The notes under the pieces were generated by a model, which was not told the DNA's origin, searched no databases, and saw nothing but the letters and a program-made list of their open reading frames with translations. This document shows, piece after piece, positions 36,664 to 46,839 of a DNA stretch of 56,560 nt; the first letter of the stretch is position 1, and each line of letters starts with the position of its first letter. The stretch comes from an uncultured Pelagibacteraceae bacterium (GTDB lineage: Bacteria > Pseudomonadota > Alphaproteobacteria > Pelagibacterales > Pelagibacteraceae), in assembly GCA_902571925.1 (NCBI GenBank), contig CACGDW010000004.1, forward strand, positions 1 to 56,560, written 5' to 3'. The translations under genes were made by a program, and so were the position numbers.

Positions 36664-38855
36664 TGTTAGTAAACGAAAAAATAGCTATTGAGCATGGTCT
36701 CAAGACCGAAGAATACAAAAAAATTTGTGAACTTTTAAAAAGAACACCAAATTTTACTGAACTTGGAATATTTTCAGCAATGTGGAATGAACATTGTTCG
36801 TATAAGTCATCAAGACTTCACTTAAAAAAACTACCTACTAAAGGTAAAAAAGTCATTCAGGGTCCAGGAGAAAATGCAGGAATTATTGATATAGAAGATG
36901 GTGATGCAATAGTGTTTAAAATTGAAAGTCATAATCACCCTTCTTTTATTGAACCTTATCAAGGAGCTGCAACAGGTGTTGGTGGAATAATGCGAGATGT
37001 ATTTACGATGGGTGCAAGACCTATTGCAAACTTAAATTCAATACATTTTGGATCAACGCAACATAAAAAAACAAAAAATTTATTAAGAGGTGTTGTACAT
37101 GGGATTGGCGGTTATGGAAATTGTATGGGTGTTCCAACAATAGCAGGACAAACATCTTTTGACAGGTCATATAATGGAAATATTCTTGTTAATGCTATGA
37201 CATTGGGCTTAGTTAAGAAAGATAAGATCTTTTACTCAAAAGCTGCAGGTTTAAATAAACCTGTAATTTATGTTGGATCAAAAACTGGCAGAGATGGAAT
37301 ACATGGGGCAAGTATGGCTTCTGCGAGTTTTGATGAAAAAATAGAGGAAAAAAAACCAACAGTACAAGTGGGTGATCCTTTTACGGAAAAACTTCTTTTA
37401 GAAGCTTGTTTAGAATTAATGGCCGGTGACTCGATTATTGCAATCCAAGATATGGGTGCAGCTGGTCTGACATCTTCTAGTATTGAAATGGCATCAAAAG
37501 GAAATCTAGGTATTGAAATTAATTTAGATAAAGTTCCTTGCCGTGAAACAAAAATGACTCCTTATGAAATTATGCTATCTGAAAGTCAGGAAAGAATGCT
37601 AATTGTTTTAGAAAGTGGAAAAGAAGATTTAGCTAAAAAAATTTTTGATAAGTGGAATCTTGATTTTGCTGTAATTGGTAAGACTACAAATACAAAGAAT
37701 ATTGAATTATATTTTCAAAATAAAGAAGTAGCAAATATTCCAGTTAATACATTAGTCGAAAATTCTCCAATGTATGATCGAAAATGGAAAAAATCCAAGA
37801 TACCAAAAAAAAATAAGATTAAAAAAGAAATTTATAATGAACTCAAAATTAAAGATGTTTTAAAAAAAATTTTATCTAATCCAAATGTTTGCAGCAAGGA
37901 GTGGATTTGGCAGCAATATGATCATACTGTTATGGGGGACACCATTCAAAAACCTGGTGGAGATGCAGGGGTAGTGAGAGTACATGGAACTAATAAGGCA
38001 GTTGCAGCATCTGTAGATTCTTCTGCAGTTTATTGTTGGGCTCATCCTTTAACTGGTGGTAAGCAAGTAGTAGTTGAGAGTTGGAGGAATTTAATTTCAG
38101 TTGGAGCAACTCCTATTGCAATAACTAATTGTTTGAACTTTGGAAGTCCAGAGAATGAGGATAATATGGGAGAGTTTGTAGAATGTGTTCAAGGAATTGG
38201 TGAGGCAAGTAAATATTTAGATTTCCCGGTAGTATCAGGAAATGTATCTTTTTATAATCAAACAAAAGAAATTGGAATTAAACCCACTCCCTCTATTGGT
38301 GGAGTTGGACTAATAAAAGATTATAAAAAAATGATAACAATGAGTCTTAAAGAGGTTGATAATCTTATTTTAATTATTGGAAAAACTGAAGGTCACATCG
38401 ATCAAAGTCTATTTGCTAGAACAATATTAGATGAGAATAAAGGTCCCCCTCCAGAAGTTAATTTATTTAATGAAAAAAATAATGGCGAGTCTTTGCTCAA
38501 TCTTATAGAAAAAGATCTCATAAAAAGTGCTCATGATGTTTCTTTAGGGGGAATAATCACTGCAATTAGTAAGATGTGTATTAAAGGAAACAAGGGTATC
38601 AAATTAAAGACACCTAAAAATTTGATAAACAAGATCGAGTATTTGTTTGCTGAAGATCAAGGAAGATACATTGTAGAAATAAACCCAAATGATATGAAAG
38701 AAGTTTCTAAAATTTTAAATAAAAATTCAGTACATTATGAGGAATTAGGTGTTATTATTGACAATGAAATGATTATTAATGAAAAGACAAAAGTTACAAT
38801 TGACGAATTAAAATCATATAATAGTAATTGGTTAAATAACTATATGGATTCATAA
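36663..38855 (+). CDS. purL: FGAM synthase large subunit PurL (short form)
   Basis: PurL converts FGAR to FGAM using ATP and ammonia from PurQ. The 730-residue size is the short form that needs PurS and PurQ, not the 1300-residue single-chain enzyme. Visible motifs include [26 protein letters not shown] and [12 protein letters not shown]. The second half begins with [20 protein letters not shown]. It is coupled to purQ and to the BolA gene by TAATG junctions. Confidence 0.97.
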   Translation: MLVNEKIAIEHGLKTEEYKKICELLKRTPNFTELGIFSAMWNEHCSYKSSRLHLKKLPTKGKKVIQGPGENAGIIDIEDGDAIVFKIESHNHPSFIEPYQGAATGVGGIMRDVFTMGARPIANLNSIHFGSTQHKKTKNLLRGVVHGIGGYGNCMGVPTIAGQTSFDRSYNGNILVNAMTLGLVKKDKIFYSKAAGLNKPVIYVGSKTGRDGIHGASMASASFDEKIEEKKPTVQVGDPFTEKLLLEACLELMAGDSIIAIQDMGAAGLTSSSIEMASKGNLGIEINLDKVPCRETKMTPYEIMLSESQERMLIVLESGKEDLAKKIFDKWNLDFAVIGKTTNTKNIELYFQNKEVANIPVNTLVENSPMYDRKWKKSKIPKKNKIKKEIYNELKIKDVLKKILSNPNVCSKEWIWQQYDHTVMGDTIQKPGGDAGVVRVHGTNKAVAASVDSSAVYCWAHPLTGGKQVVVESWRNLISVGATPIAITNCLNFGSPENEDNMGEFVECVQGIGEASKYLDFPVVSGNVSFYNQTKEIGIKPTPSIGGVGLIKDYKKMITMSLKEVDNLILIIGKTEGHIDQSLFARTILDENKGPPPEVNLFNEKNNGESLLNLIEKDLIKSAHDVSLGGIITAISKMCIKGNKGIKLKTPKNLINKIEYLFAEDQGRYIVEINPNDMKEVSKILNKNSVHYEELGVIIDNEMIINEKTKVTIDELKSYNSNWLNNYMDS

Positions 38856-39085
38856 TGGCAATGGACTTAAAAGAAATAGAAAAATTTATAAAAGAGGCGA
38901 TGCCAGATGCGTCTATTGATATCCAAGATTTAGCTGGAGATGGAAACCATTATTCAGCAACAGTGACTTCCTCATTGTTTGCTGGTAAGAGTAAAATCGA
39001 ACAACATAAAATGGTATATAATTCTCTTAAAGGTAGAATGGGTAATGAACTTCATGCTTTAGCAATTAAAACAAAGGAACTGTAA
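38855..39085 (+). CDS. BolA/IbaG family protein
   Basis: The 76-residue protein has the BolA fold segment ITDLAGDGNHYSATV-like sequence, here QDLAGDGNHYSATVTSSLFA, followed by KIEQHKMVYNSLKGRMG with the conserved histidine. BolA proteins pair with monothiol glutaredoxins to bind a [2Fe-2S] cluster and act in iron-sulphur trafficking. The partner glutaredoxin starts within its stop codon, which strongly supports that role here. The pair is joined to the end of the purine operon. Confidence 0.92.
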   Translation: MAMDLKEIEKFIKEAMPDASIDIQDLAGDGNHYSATVTSSLFAGKSKIEQHKMVYNSLKGRMGNELHALAIKTKEL

Positions 39086-39417
39086 TGGATGATAAAACTA
39101 AAGATATAATTAGAGATTATATTGATAATAATGAAGTGTGCTTGTTTATGAAGGGAACGCCTGATGCTCCTCAGTGTGGATTCTCAATGGCTGTTACAAA
39201 TTTATTAAAAATTTTAGAGGTAAACTTTAAAGCTATTAATGTATTGGAAGATCAGTCAATTAGAGAAGGTATTAAAACTTTTAGTGATTGGCCAACTATA
39301 CCTCAACTATATGTTAAAAAAGAATTTATTGGTGGTTGTGATATCATTAAAGAGATGTATGAAAGCGGAGATCTAAAAAAGGTTTTTGAAGAAAAAGGTA
39401 TTAATTACAAAAAATGA
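39085..39417 (+). CDS. grxD: Monothiol glutaredoxin (Grx4 type)
   Basis: Grx4-type glutaredoxins carry a [2Fe-2S] cluster bridged with glutathione and deliver it, often with BolA. The 110-residue protein has the CGFS active site in FMKGTPDAPQCGFSMAV near residue 32. The glutathione-binding segments are WPTIPQLYVKKEFIGGCDI. It overlaps bolA by one base and is convergent with rpsD, only 2 bp from its stop, leaving no room for a classical terminator. Confidence 0.94.
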   Translation: MDDKTKDIIRDYIDNNEVCLFMKGTPDAPQCGFSMAVTNLLKILEVNFKAINVLEDQSIREGIKTFSDWPTIPQLYVKKEFIGGCDIIKEMYESGDLKKVFEEKGINYKK

Positions 39418-39419
39418 TA

Positions 39420-40037
39420 TTATCTAGAATAATATTCAATCACTAAATTTGGTTCCATTACAATAGGATAAGGGACTTCCTCAAATTTAGGAATTCTAAT
39501 AAATTTAAACTTTTTATTTTTTTGATCTATCTGTATATACTCAGGTGTTTCTCTTTCTTTGTTTGCTAAAGCTATATCTATAATAGCTAATTGTTTAGAT
39601 TTATCTCTTATTTCAATAGTGTCTTCCTCCTTAACAGAGTAACTAGCTATATTAACTTTTTTTCCATTCACTTTTACATGGCCATGATTAATTAATTGTC
39701 TTGCAGAAAATATTGTTGTAGCAAACTTAGCTCTATATATAACAGAGTCTAATCTTCTTTCTAGCAAACCAATCAAGTTTTCGCCAGTATCACCTTTAAG
39801 CATACTAGCTTTTTTATAAATATTTCTAAATTGTCTTTCGTTAATATTTCCATAGTAAGCCTTAAGTTTTTGTTTAGCTTGTAATTGAATACCATAATCA
39901 GAAGGCTTAGATGACTTGGATTGACCATGTTGGCCTGGACCATAAGCTCTAGTGTTAAAAGGACTTTTGGGTCTACCCCATAAGTTAACCTTTAATCTTC
40001 TATCTACTTTGTGTTTAGAGTTTAATCTTTTTGTCAT
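39420..40037 (-). CDS. rpsD: 30S ribosomal protein S4
   Basis: S4 is a primary 16S rRNA-binding protein that starts assembly of the small subunit. The 205-residue protein contains [20 protein letters not shown] near residue 19. The S4 RNA-binding domain includes [20 protein letters not shown] followed by [17 protein letters not shown]. It is placed away from the other ribosomal protein genes, as is common in alphaproteobacteria. Confidence 0.97.
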   Translation of the reverse strand: MTKRLNSKHKVDRRLKVNLWGRPKSPFNTRAYGPGQHGQSKSSKPSDYGIQLQAKQKLKAYYGNINERQFRNIYKKASMLKGDTGENLIGLLERRLDSVIYRAKFATTIFSARQLINHGHVKVNGKKVNIASYSVKEEDTIEIRDKSKQLAIIDIALANKERETPEYIQIDQKNKKFKFIRIPKFEEVPYPIVMEPNLVIEYYSR

Positions 40038-40073
40038 TTAGTGAAATGGGTTATAAACTTAACATCTTATTTG

Positions 40074-40790
40074 TCAATCAACGTTTTTTCCTAAACTTGC
40101 AAATACACTTGATAAAATACGTGTTTCTTTATCTGAAAGTTCCATTCTATAAAAAATATTTCTTAAATTTTCAAGCATTATAGGTTTTTTTTCTTTGTTC
40201 TTAAAAAAGTTAATTTCGTTTAAATTATTTAAACATAAATTTATCATTACTTGAATTTCTTTTTTGGAAGCTTTCTTTATCTTTTTGGATTTTTTGAACT
40301 GGTTTGATTTAGAGTTTAAAAAACTTGATATAAATTGTGCAATAATAATTAGGCTGTGAGATAAATTCAAAGATTTAAAATTAATATTTGTTGGAATTTG
40401 CAAAGCGTAATTTGCATAACTAATTTCTTTATTTGATAAACCTGATGCTTCTGAACCAAATAAAAATCCAATTTTTTTTCTAAAATCTATTTTTTTTAAA
40501 TCCTCTAGACTTATATGCTTAACATTTTTGTTTCTAAATCTTGCAGATGTAGCTATCAATATATCGATATCCTCTAGGGAACTTTCTAAATTATTAAACA
40601 CTTTACTTTTATTTATAATATCTTTTGCTCCTACAGATGTTGCTAATATTTTATCATTAGGAAAAATAGGTTTAGGATTAATTAGATATAACTTTTGAAA
40701 GTTAAAATTCTTTATTGCTCTTGCGCAAGCTCCAATATTTTCTGAAAGCTGAGGTTTGTGTAAAATAAATGTAACTTTACTTTTATTCAT
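40074..40790 (-). CDS. trmJ: tRNA 2'-O-methyltransferase TrmJ-like (SpoU family)
   Basis: TrmJ methylates the 2'-hydroxyl of nucleotide 32 in the tRNA anticodon loop. The 238-residue protein has the TrmJ-like start VTFILHKPQLSENIGACARA, containing the first SPOUT motif. FGSEASGLSNKEI (second motif) and SLNLSHSLIIIAQF (third) follow. The C-terminal helical extension is lysine-rich and ends NIFYRMELSDKETRILS, as in TrmJ. It directly follows the DUF1989 gene without a gap. Substrate specificity is by family only. Confidence 0.85.
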   Translation of the reverse strand: MNKSKVTFILHKPQLSENIGACARAIKNFNFQKLYLINPKPIFPNDKILATSVGAKDIINKSKVFNNLESSLEDIDILIATSARFRNKNVKHISLEDLKKIDFRKKIGFLFGSEASGLSNKEISYANYALQIPTNINFKSLNLSHSLIIIAQFISSFLNSKSNQFKKSKKIKKASKKEIQVMINLCLNNLNEINFFKNKEKKPIMLENLRNIFYRMELSDKETRILSSVFASLGKNVD

Positions 40791-41651
40791 TTATTTAATG
40801 CCATGATTTCTGTTATAATTAGATAAGGTTGATGGATTAATTCCTTTAAGAAATTTTTGATCAACACCCCATATAGAGACCTTTAATGGATAACATTTTG
40901 CAACATCAGATGAGTGTTCTGATCCACAATCTCCTCCTGGACAAGCAGACAAAGCTCCTAATAAATCTGTTTCTGCAAAAAATTCTAAATAATCACCAGG
41001 TCTTACTGGACTTGATTTCATAAAATATTGTTTAGTATCATTTGTAAAACCAGTAAGCATAAATACATTTAATACATCGTGTACAATTTTTTCTGCATCA
41101 TCTAATTTTACATTTTTTTCTTCAACTAAAGCTCTGGTTAAATTTGAATGACAACAATAATGATAATCGTTGTTTGATGTTAATTTATACGTGTAAGGAT
41201 CACATCTAGTACCAATAACATCATGAACTGAGCCTCCATCTTTATCATAACCATACCAATCTAATGTATCCCATGTAATTGTAGCCAATGATCTTAAATA
41301 TGGAAAACTGCTGAACATTTTGTCTCCAACTGAAATATGTGTTCCATAGAGAGCCCTAGTTTTTCCAGAATAAAACTTTTCATTTAAATCATCAGCTTGA
41401 AATAAATTTAAATCTCCGACTTGTGGTCCTTCAACACTTTCTATTCTAAAAAAATTACCTGATTTAACATTAAAAGTTTTAGCATCTCTTGGTGGAATTA
41501 TGACTTCATCAATTTGTTTGATGTATTTTCTTGCTTCATGCAATATTTCAAGATCATTATTTATACTATTATTTGGGTAACAAACAACGGGATCTGCTCC
41601 TATCCTGCTTTCGATATCATCAGGTTTCTTAGAAAATTTCTTAATTTTCAT
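40791..41651 (-). CDS. DUF1989 (urea carboxylase-associated) family protein
   Basis: The 286-residue protein belongs to the DUF1989 family: IPPRDAKTFNVKSGNFFRIE, EGPQVGDLNLF, the CHSNLTRAL segment and the cysteine-rich CPGGDCG near residue 249. Family members accompany urea or guanidine carboxylases, and some form carboxyguanidine deiminase. Here there is no carboxylase or transporter of that kind next to it; it sits between cimA and trmJ with 0-bp gaps. It may act on another small nitrogen compound. The fold assignment is firm and the function open. Confidence 0.8.
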   Translation of the reverse strand: MKIKKFSKKPDDIESRIGADPVVCYPNNSINNDLEILHEARKYIKQIDEVIIPPRDAKTFNVKSGNFFRIESVEGPQVGDLNLFQADDLNEKFYSGKTRALYGTHISVGDKMFSSFPYLRSLATITWDTLDWYGYDKDGGSVHDVIGTRCDPYTYKLTSNNDYHYCCHSNLTRALVEEKNVKLDDAEKIVHDVLNVFMLTGFTNDTKQYFMKSSPVRPGDYLEFFAETDLLGALSACPGGDCGSEHSSDVAKCYPLKVSIWGVDQKFLKGINPSTLSNYNRNHGIK

Positions 41652-43253
41652 TTATTTACTTGCAGGAGCCTTATCCTTAAATAATTTGAAATCTAAACTA
41701 TCGATAAGAGCTTTAAATGATGCATCAATTATGTTTGGTGACACACCAATAGTAAACCAATTTTTTCCTTGGGAGTCTGTACTTTCAATAGATACTCTTG
41801 TAGTAGCTTCAGTTCCTGTATTTAAAATTCTAACCTTATAGTCAACTAGTTTTAAATCTTTTAAATATTCAGAATATTTTTCTAACTTAGTAACATTTTT
41901 TCTGATCGCATTATCTAAAGCATGAACTGGTCCATTTCCCTCCCCTTCGCAAATAATATGTTCTCCATCAACTTCTAATTTAGCTTTCGCTTTAGATATA
42001 ATTTGATCATTATCATCTTTTGATACTGATACGTCATATTCTTTAATAGAAATATATCTTGGAATATTACCCATTACTCTTCTTGCTAATAATTCAAAAG
42101 AGGCATCAGCTCCATCATAACTATACCCTATAAATTCTCTATCCTTTACTTCATCAAGTAATTTTTTTACCTTTGGATCATTTTCTTCAATTTCAATCCC
42201 TATTGTTTTAAGTCTGGATAAAATATTCGACTTTCCTGATTGATCTGAAACAACTATGTTTCTATTGTTACCTACCTCTTCAGGATTTATGTGTTCATAA
42301 GTTTTAGGATCCTTTTGAACAGCAGATACATGTAAGCCACCTTTATGAGAAAATGCTGCAGCACCAACATAAGGAAGATGTTTGTTAGGTTTTCTATTTA
42401 ATATTTCATCAAGTAGTCTTGAGCATTGTGTAATATGTTTAATATTTTTCTCTTTGATATTAATTTCATATTTATCTGATAACTCTTTTTTAAGATGAAA
42501 TGTTGGAATTATAGACATTAAATTTGCATTTCCACATCTTTCACCTAAACCATTTATTGTTCCTTGAATTTGTCTTGCACCCGACAAAACGGCTGCAATT
42601 GAATTTGCTACTGCATTACCTGTATCATTATGAGCATGTATACCTAAATTTTCACCAGGAATATGTTTTGTTACCTCTTTAACAATTTTAGTTACCTCGT
42701 GAGGAAGTGTTCCTCCATTTGTATCACATAAAACTATCCACTTTGCTCCATTGTCATAAGCTGATTTAATACATTCTAATGCGTATGTTGGATTTGATTT
42801 ATATCCGTCAAAAAAATGTTCAGCATCGAACATAAATTCCTTATCATTTTTTACAAAATGTTTTGTTGTTTCTTTTATGTTTTCTAAATTTTCTTCATTT
42901 GAAATACCTAATGCAACATCAACATGGAAATCCCAAGTTTTTCCAACCAAACAAACTGACTCGGTATTAGAATTCATGATAGCTGATAACCCAGGATCAT
43001 TTTCAGCACTACGGCCAGATTTTTTTGTCATTCCAAAAGCTGTAAATTTTGAATTCTTTAAATCTAAACCTTTTTGAAAAAATTCAGTATCTGATGGATT
43101 TGCACCTGGCCAGCCACCCTCAATATAATCAACACCTAAACTATCTAACGCATGAGCAATTTTTTTTTTTTCATCTATTGAAAAATGCACACCTTGAGTT
43201 TGGGCACCATCTCTTAATGTTGTATCAAAAATATATAATCTGTCTTTACTCAT
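41652..43253 (-). CDS. cimA: Citramalate synthase
   Basis: CimA condenses pyruvate with acetyl-CoA to (R)-citramalate, giving a threonine-independent route to isoleucine. The 533-residue protein has the DRE-TIM motif DTTLRDGAQTQGVHFS near residue 10. The metal-binding HAHNDTGNAVANS and the GTINGLGERCGNANL signature near residue 231 follow, and the C-terminal regulatory domain is LeuA-like. The Q-T-Q-G and GGWPGANPSD variants favour citramalate synthase over 2-isopropylmalate synthase. It overlaps the cysS stop by 4 bp, suggesting linked expression. Confidence 0.9.
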   Translation of the reverse strand: MSKDRLYIFDTTLRDGAQTQGVHFSIDEKKKIAHALDSLGVDYIEGGWPGANPSDTEFFQKGLDLKNSKFTAFGMTKKSGRSAENDPGLSAIMNSNTESVCLVGKTWDFHVDVALGISNEENLENIKETTKHFVKNDKEFMFDAEHFFDGYKSNPTYALECIKSAYDNGAKWIVLCDTNGGTLPHEVTKIVKEVTKHIPGENLGIHAHNDTGNAVANSIAAVLSGARQIQGTINGLGERCGNANLMSIIPTFHLKKELSDKYEINIKEKNIKHITQCSRLLDEILNRKPNKHLPYVGAAAFSHKGGLHVSAVQKDPKTYEHINPEEVGNNRNIVVSDQSGKSNILSRLKTIGIEIEENDPKVKKLLDEVKDREFIGYSYDGADASFELLARRVMGNIPRYISIKEYDVSVSKDDNDQIISKAKAKLEVDGEHIICEGEGNGPVHALDNAIRKNVTKLEKYSEYLKDLKLVDYKVRILNTGTEATTRVSIESTDSQGKNWFTIGVSPNIIDASFKALIDSLDFKLFKDKAPASK

Positions 43254-44596
43254 TTAAATTTCCAAAGTGTTGTACCATCTTTATCTTCTATTAAAACACC
43301 TTTGTCTAAAAGCTCATCTCTAATTCTATCTGCCTCTTTATAATCTTTGTTTATTCTTGCTTTATTTCTTAATTCTATTTTATTCTGTATCTCGACCTCA
43401 CTAATAGTTACTTTATCTTTTTTAAATTTTTCCCAGGTTTCATTACTTTCACAAAATAATCCAACAAATTTACAAGCAGAGATAAATAATTCTTGATCCT
43501 CACCTTTTCTAGCTTTTTCATAAAGTTGATGTAAATTAGCTATGTATCCAGGAGTGTTAAGATCTTCATATAAAGGTTTTAAAGTTTCATCTGAAATTTT
43601 AGTTTTAGCCTTCAAATTATCTGAATACACTAGATACCATTTATTCAAGGTATTTTGACAATCATCTAAGAGTTTATCGTTCCAGTCCAAAGGTTGTCTA
43701 TAATGAGCACTCATTAAAGCTAATCTTAAAACTTGACCACTCATCTTTTTTTTAAAATCTTTAATCTTCAAAATATTTCCTTGAGACTTAGCCATTTTTT
43801 CTTTGGACATAGTTATGAAAGCATTGTGAATCCAATAATTTGCAAAATTCTTTGTGTCATTTGCACATCTTGATTGAGCAATCTCATTTTCATGATGAGG
43901 AAATATTAAGTCTATACCTCCTCCATGAATATCAAATTCATTACCTAAAAATTTTTTTGACATAGCAGAGCATTCTAAATGCCAGCCAGGCCTTCCTTTT
44001 CCCCAAGGAGATTGCCACGATGGTTCACCTTCGGTTGATGGTTTCCATAGTACAAAATCTTCAGAATTTTTTTTATCTTCACTTACCTCTACCCTTGATC
44101 CAGCTATCAAATCCTCTAACTTTTTATTTGATAATTTTCCATAATCAGAAAATTTCTTAACTTCAAAATAAACATGTTTATTATTTTCATAGGCAAAACC
44201 TTTTTTTAATAATTCATTTATCATTTTGATCATTAAATCTATATGTTCAGTAGCCTTAGGTTGATAAGTTGGGCTTTCACAATTTAAATAGGAACAGTCA
44301 CTCAAAAAATTTTTAGTTATTTTCTCAGTTAATTCTTTCGATGATATATTTTGTTCTTTAGAAGATTTTATAATTTTATCATCAATATCTGTTATATTTC
44401 TTACATATGTTACTGAAGTAAATTTATTTTTAAGAAGTTTAAAAAGAATATCAAAAATAACTAATGGTCTTGCATTTCCAATATGAGGATCGTCATAAAC
44501 TGTGGGGCCACAAACATACATTCCTATATTTTTAATATCTCGTGGAATAAAATGTTCTTTTTTATTAGTTAAATTATTTGTTAAATAAATATCCAT
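43250..44596 (-). CDS. cysS: Cysteinyl-tRNA synthetase
   Basis: CysS charges tRNA-Cys. The 448-residue class I enzyme has MYVCGPTVYDDPHIGNARP near residue 27, which supplies a zinc cysteine and the HIGH-type motif (here HIGN). GWHLECSAMSKKFLG provides further zinc ligands. The second class I signature appears as KMAKSQGN, a KMSKS variant, near residue 270. Length and order are normal. The stop overlaps the cimA start (ATGA). Confidence 0.97.
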   Translation of the reverse strand: MDIYLTNNLTNKKEHFIPRDIKNIGMYVCGPTVYDDPHIGNARPLVIFDILFKLLKNKFTSVTYVRNITDIDDKIIKSSKEQNISSKELTEKITKNFLSDCSYLNCESPTYQPKATEHIDLMIKMINELLKKGFAYENNKHVYFEVKKFSDYGKLSNKKLEDLIAGSRVEVSEDKKNSEDFVLWKPSTEGEPSWQSPWGKGRPGWHLECSAMSKKFLGNEFDIHGGGIDLIFPHHENEIAQSRCANDTKNFANYWIHNAFITMSKEKMAKSQGNILKIKDFKKKMSGQVLRLALMSAHYRQPLDWNDKLLDDCQNTLNKWYLVYSDNLKAKTKISDETLKPLYEDLNTPGYIANLHQLYEKARKGEDQELFISACKFVGLFCESNETWEKFKKDKVTISEVEIQNKIELRNKARINKDYKEADRIRDELLDKGVLIEDKDGTTLWKFK

Positions 44597-44647
44597 TGTA
44601 CTAGATTAAGAAATATACCTTATTTTATGATTTGTTAATCTATTTGA

Positions 44648-45385
44648 TTAACTAGGAATTTTGCATACAGGAATAGGGTCCATTTTATGCAAATTTTGTT
44701 TTCTTATTTTTTCGTATTTATCTTTATGTGGTGAGTCGGGATTAATCATAGCTTCTTCTAATTCACTATAATTAAAACCTAACTGGCCCTCATCAGTTCT
44801 TCCATCATCCCACAGACCATCTGTTGGGGGAGCATCAATGATTTCTTTCAATATACCTAATTCTTTTCCTAATTCCCAAACTTCAGTTTTGTTACAATCT
44901 GCTATTGGTGAAATATCTACTCCACCATCTCCATATTTTGTATAAAATCCAACACCAAAATCCTCTACTTTATTACCAGTGCCTACAACAATCCCTTTAT
45001 TAGCTGCTGCCACTTGATAAAGTGTAGTCATTCTTAACCTAGCTCTAGAATTAGCAAATCCATGTTCATTATCAAACTTATTAAGTGTAGAAGAAAAAGT
45101 TTCAAATAGTTTATCTAAACTGATCGTATGAGCTTCAACATTATTAAAATTTTTAACCAGCCATTCTTGATGTTTTAAGCTTAAATCATGTTGGTTCTCT
45201 ATTTGTTTAATAGGCATTGTTAAAACAATTGTTTTTAAACCTGTCATCGCGCTTAAGGTGCTTGAAACTGAAGAGTCTATTCCACCTGAAATGCCAATTA
45301 CTAAAGATTGTGCTTTTGATGGCATTTGATCAACATATTTCTTTATCCAATTAGATATATATTTAACTTTTTCTAACGAGTTCAT
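44648..45385 (-). CDS. nadE: NAD synthetase, ammonia-dependent
   Basis: NadE amidates nicotinic acid adenine dinucleotide to NAD. The 245-residue protein has the ATP-pyrophosphatase P-loop VIGISGGIDSSVSS near residue 28 and the GTGNKVEDFGVGFYTKYGDG region near residue 135. It lacks the N-terminal nitrilase domain of glutamine-dependent forms, so it should use free ammonia. With nadK it is one of two NAD(P) genes in the window, though they are not adjacent. Confidence 0.95.
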   Translation of the reverse strand: MNSLEKVKYISNWIKKYVDQMPSKAQSLVIGISGGIDSSVSSTLSAMTGLKTIVLTMPIKQIENQHDLSLKHQEWLVKNFNNVEAHTISLDKLFETFSSTLNKFDNEHGFANSRARLRMTTLYQVAAANKGIVVGTGNKVEDFGVGFYTKYGDGGVDISPIADCNKTEVWELGKELGILKEIIDAPPTDGLWDDGRTDEGQLGFNYSELEEAMINPDSPHKDKYEKIRKQNLHKMDPIPVCKIPS

Positions 45386-45424
45386 AATTAACTATTTAAT
45401 AATCTTATTACTGAAAACAATAGA

Positions 45425-46810
45425 CTAAGATGCCGCTTGAATAGCATTTTTAGAATAGCTGCTATTCTTTTTAATCTCATCTGAGATTAAAAAAGCCAAT
45501 TCTAAAGCTTGATCAGAGTTTAGTCTTGGATCACAATGCGTGTGATATCTGCTAGATAAATCAGCATCAGATATTTTTCTTGCACCACCAGTGCATTCAG
45601 TTACATCCTGCCCAGTCATTTCAACATGTAAACCACCAGCATATGAACCCTCTGATTGGTGTACACCAAAAACATTTTTTACTTCACTCACTACGTCATT
45701 AAAAGGTCTTGTTTTAAAACCTGTAGTTGATTGCATAGTATTTCCGTGCATTGGGTCACATGACCAAATAACGTTTAATCCCTCTTTCTTAATGCCTCTA
45801 ATTAATTTAGGTAAAAATTTTTCAACGTTCTTATGCCCAAATCTAGATATTAAAGTTATTTTACCCTTTTCATTTTTAGGATTTATAACTTCACAAATTT
45901 TAGCTATCTCATCAGGTTTAGAAGTTGGACCACACTTAATTCCAATTGGGTTTTCAATTCCTTTGCAGAATTCAACATGTCCACCATCAAGTTGTCTAGT
46001 TCTGTCACCAATCCATACAAAATGAGCAGATGTGTCATGATATTCACCAGTTGTAGAATCTACTCTGGTCATGCACTCTTCGAATGGTAAATGTAAAGCT
46101 TCGTGAGATGTCCAAAAATTTACAGTATATAATCTATTATTAAAATCTGAGGTTATACCACAGGCTTCCATAAAAGCTAAAGCGTCAGCAATTTTATCTT
46201 CCAAATCCTTAAATTTTTTAGCTTGAGGACTTTTTTTAATATAATCTAAATTCCATAAATGAACTTTATTTAAATCTGCAAAACCTCCTTTAGAAAAAGC
46301 TCGTAATAAATTTAGTGTAGATGCAGATTGTGAATAAGCTTTAAACAATCTTTTAGGATCTGCTCTTCTAGCTTTTTCAGAAAATTCTATAGCATTAATA
46401 TTATCACCTAAGTAACTTGGGAATTCTTTGTCACCTTGTTTCTCTGTAGGCGCACTCCTTGGTTTAGAAAATTGACCAGCTATCCTTCCGAGCTTAACCA
46501 CTGGTAACGATGCCGAGTAAGTTAATATTAAAGACATTTGAAGAATGACTTTAAAAGTATCTCTTATGTTATCTGGATGAAATTCTGCGAAACTCTCTGC
46601 GCAGTCTCCACCTTGAAGAAGAAACGCTTTACCATCTACAACTTTAGCCAATTGATCTTTTAGATGTCTAGTTTCACCCGCAAATACTAAAGGAGGAAAT
46701 GTCTTTAATTTACTCAAGACATTGTTTAACTCCTTCTCATCATCGTACTTAGGTACGTGTTTGACAGGATATTTTCTCCAGCTATTTACTTTCCAATTTT
46801 TCATGTTCAA
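45425..46810 (-). CDS. 3-deoxy-7-phosphoheptulonate synthase, class II
   Basis: This enzyme condenses phosphoenolpyruvate with erythrose-4-phosphate, the first step of aromatic amino acid synthesis. The 461-residue protein is the plant/actinobacterial-like class II form. It shows FLLQGGDCAESF near residue 80, LGRIAGQFSKPRS and WTSHEALHLPFEE. The metal-binding end segment HVEMTGQDVTECTGG also fits. It is unrelated in sequence to E. coli AroG. Starts at 46810 or the second methionine at 46804 are both possible. It lies 29 bp after glmS. Confidence 0.95.
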   Translation of the reverse strand: MNMKNWKVNSWRKYPVKHVPKYDDEKELNNVLSKLKTFPPLVFAGETRHLKDQLAKVVDGKAFLLQGGDCAESFAEFHPDNIRDTFKVILQMSLILTYSASLPVVKLGRIAGQFSKPRSAPTEKQGDKEFPSYLGDNINAIEFSEKARRADPKRLFKAYSQSASTLNLLRAFSKGGFADLNKVHLWNLDYIKKSPQAKKFKDLEDKIADALAFMEACGITSDFNNRLYTVNFWTSHEALHLPFEECMTRVDSTTGEYHDTSAHFVWIGDRTRQLDGGHVEFCKGIENPIGIKCGPTSKPDEIAKICEVINPKNEKGKITLISRFGHKNVEKFLPKLIRGIKKEGLNVIWSCDPMHGNTMQSTTGFKTRPFNDVVSEVKNVFGVHQSEGSYAGGLHVEMTGQDVTECTGGARKISDADLSSRYHTHCDPRLNSDQALELAFLISDEIKKNSSYSKNAIQAAS

Positions 46811-46839
46811 CCTTAGATTGTTGTATCAGAGTTTTTTAA

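Noticed and set aside
46811-46839. Riboswitch or ribozyme near glmS
   Set aside because: Gaps around glmS are 2 and 29 bp, too short for the known glmS ribozyme.
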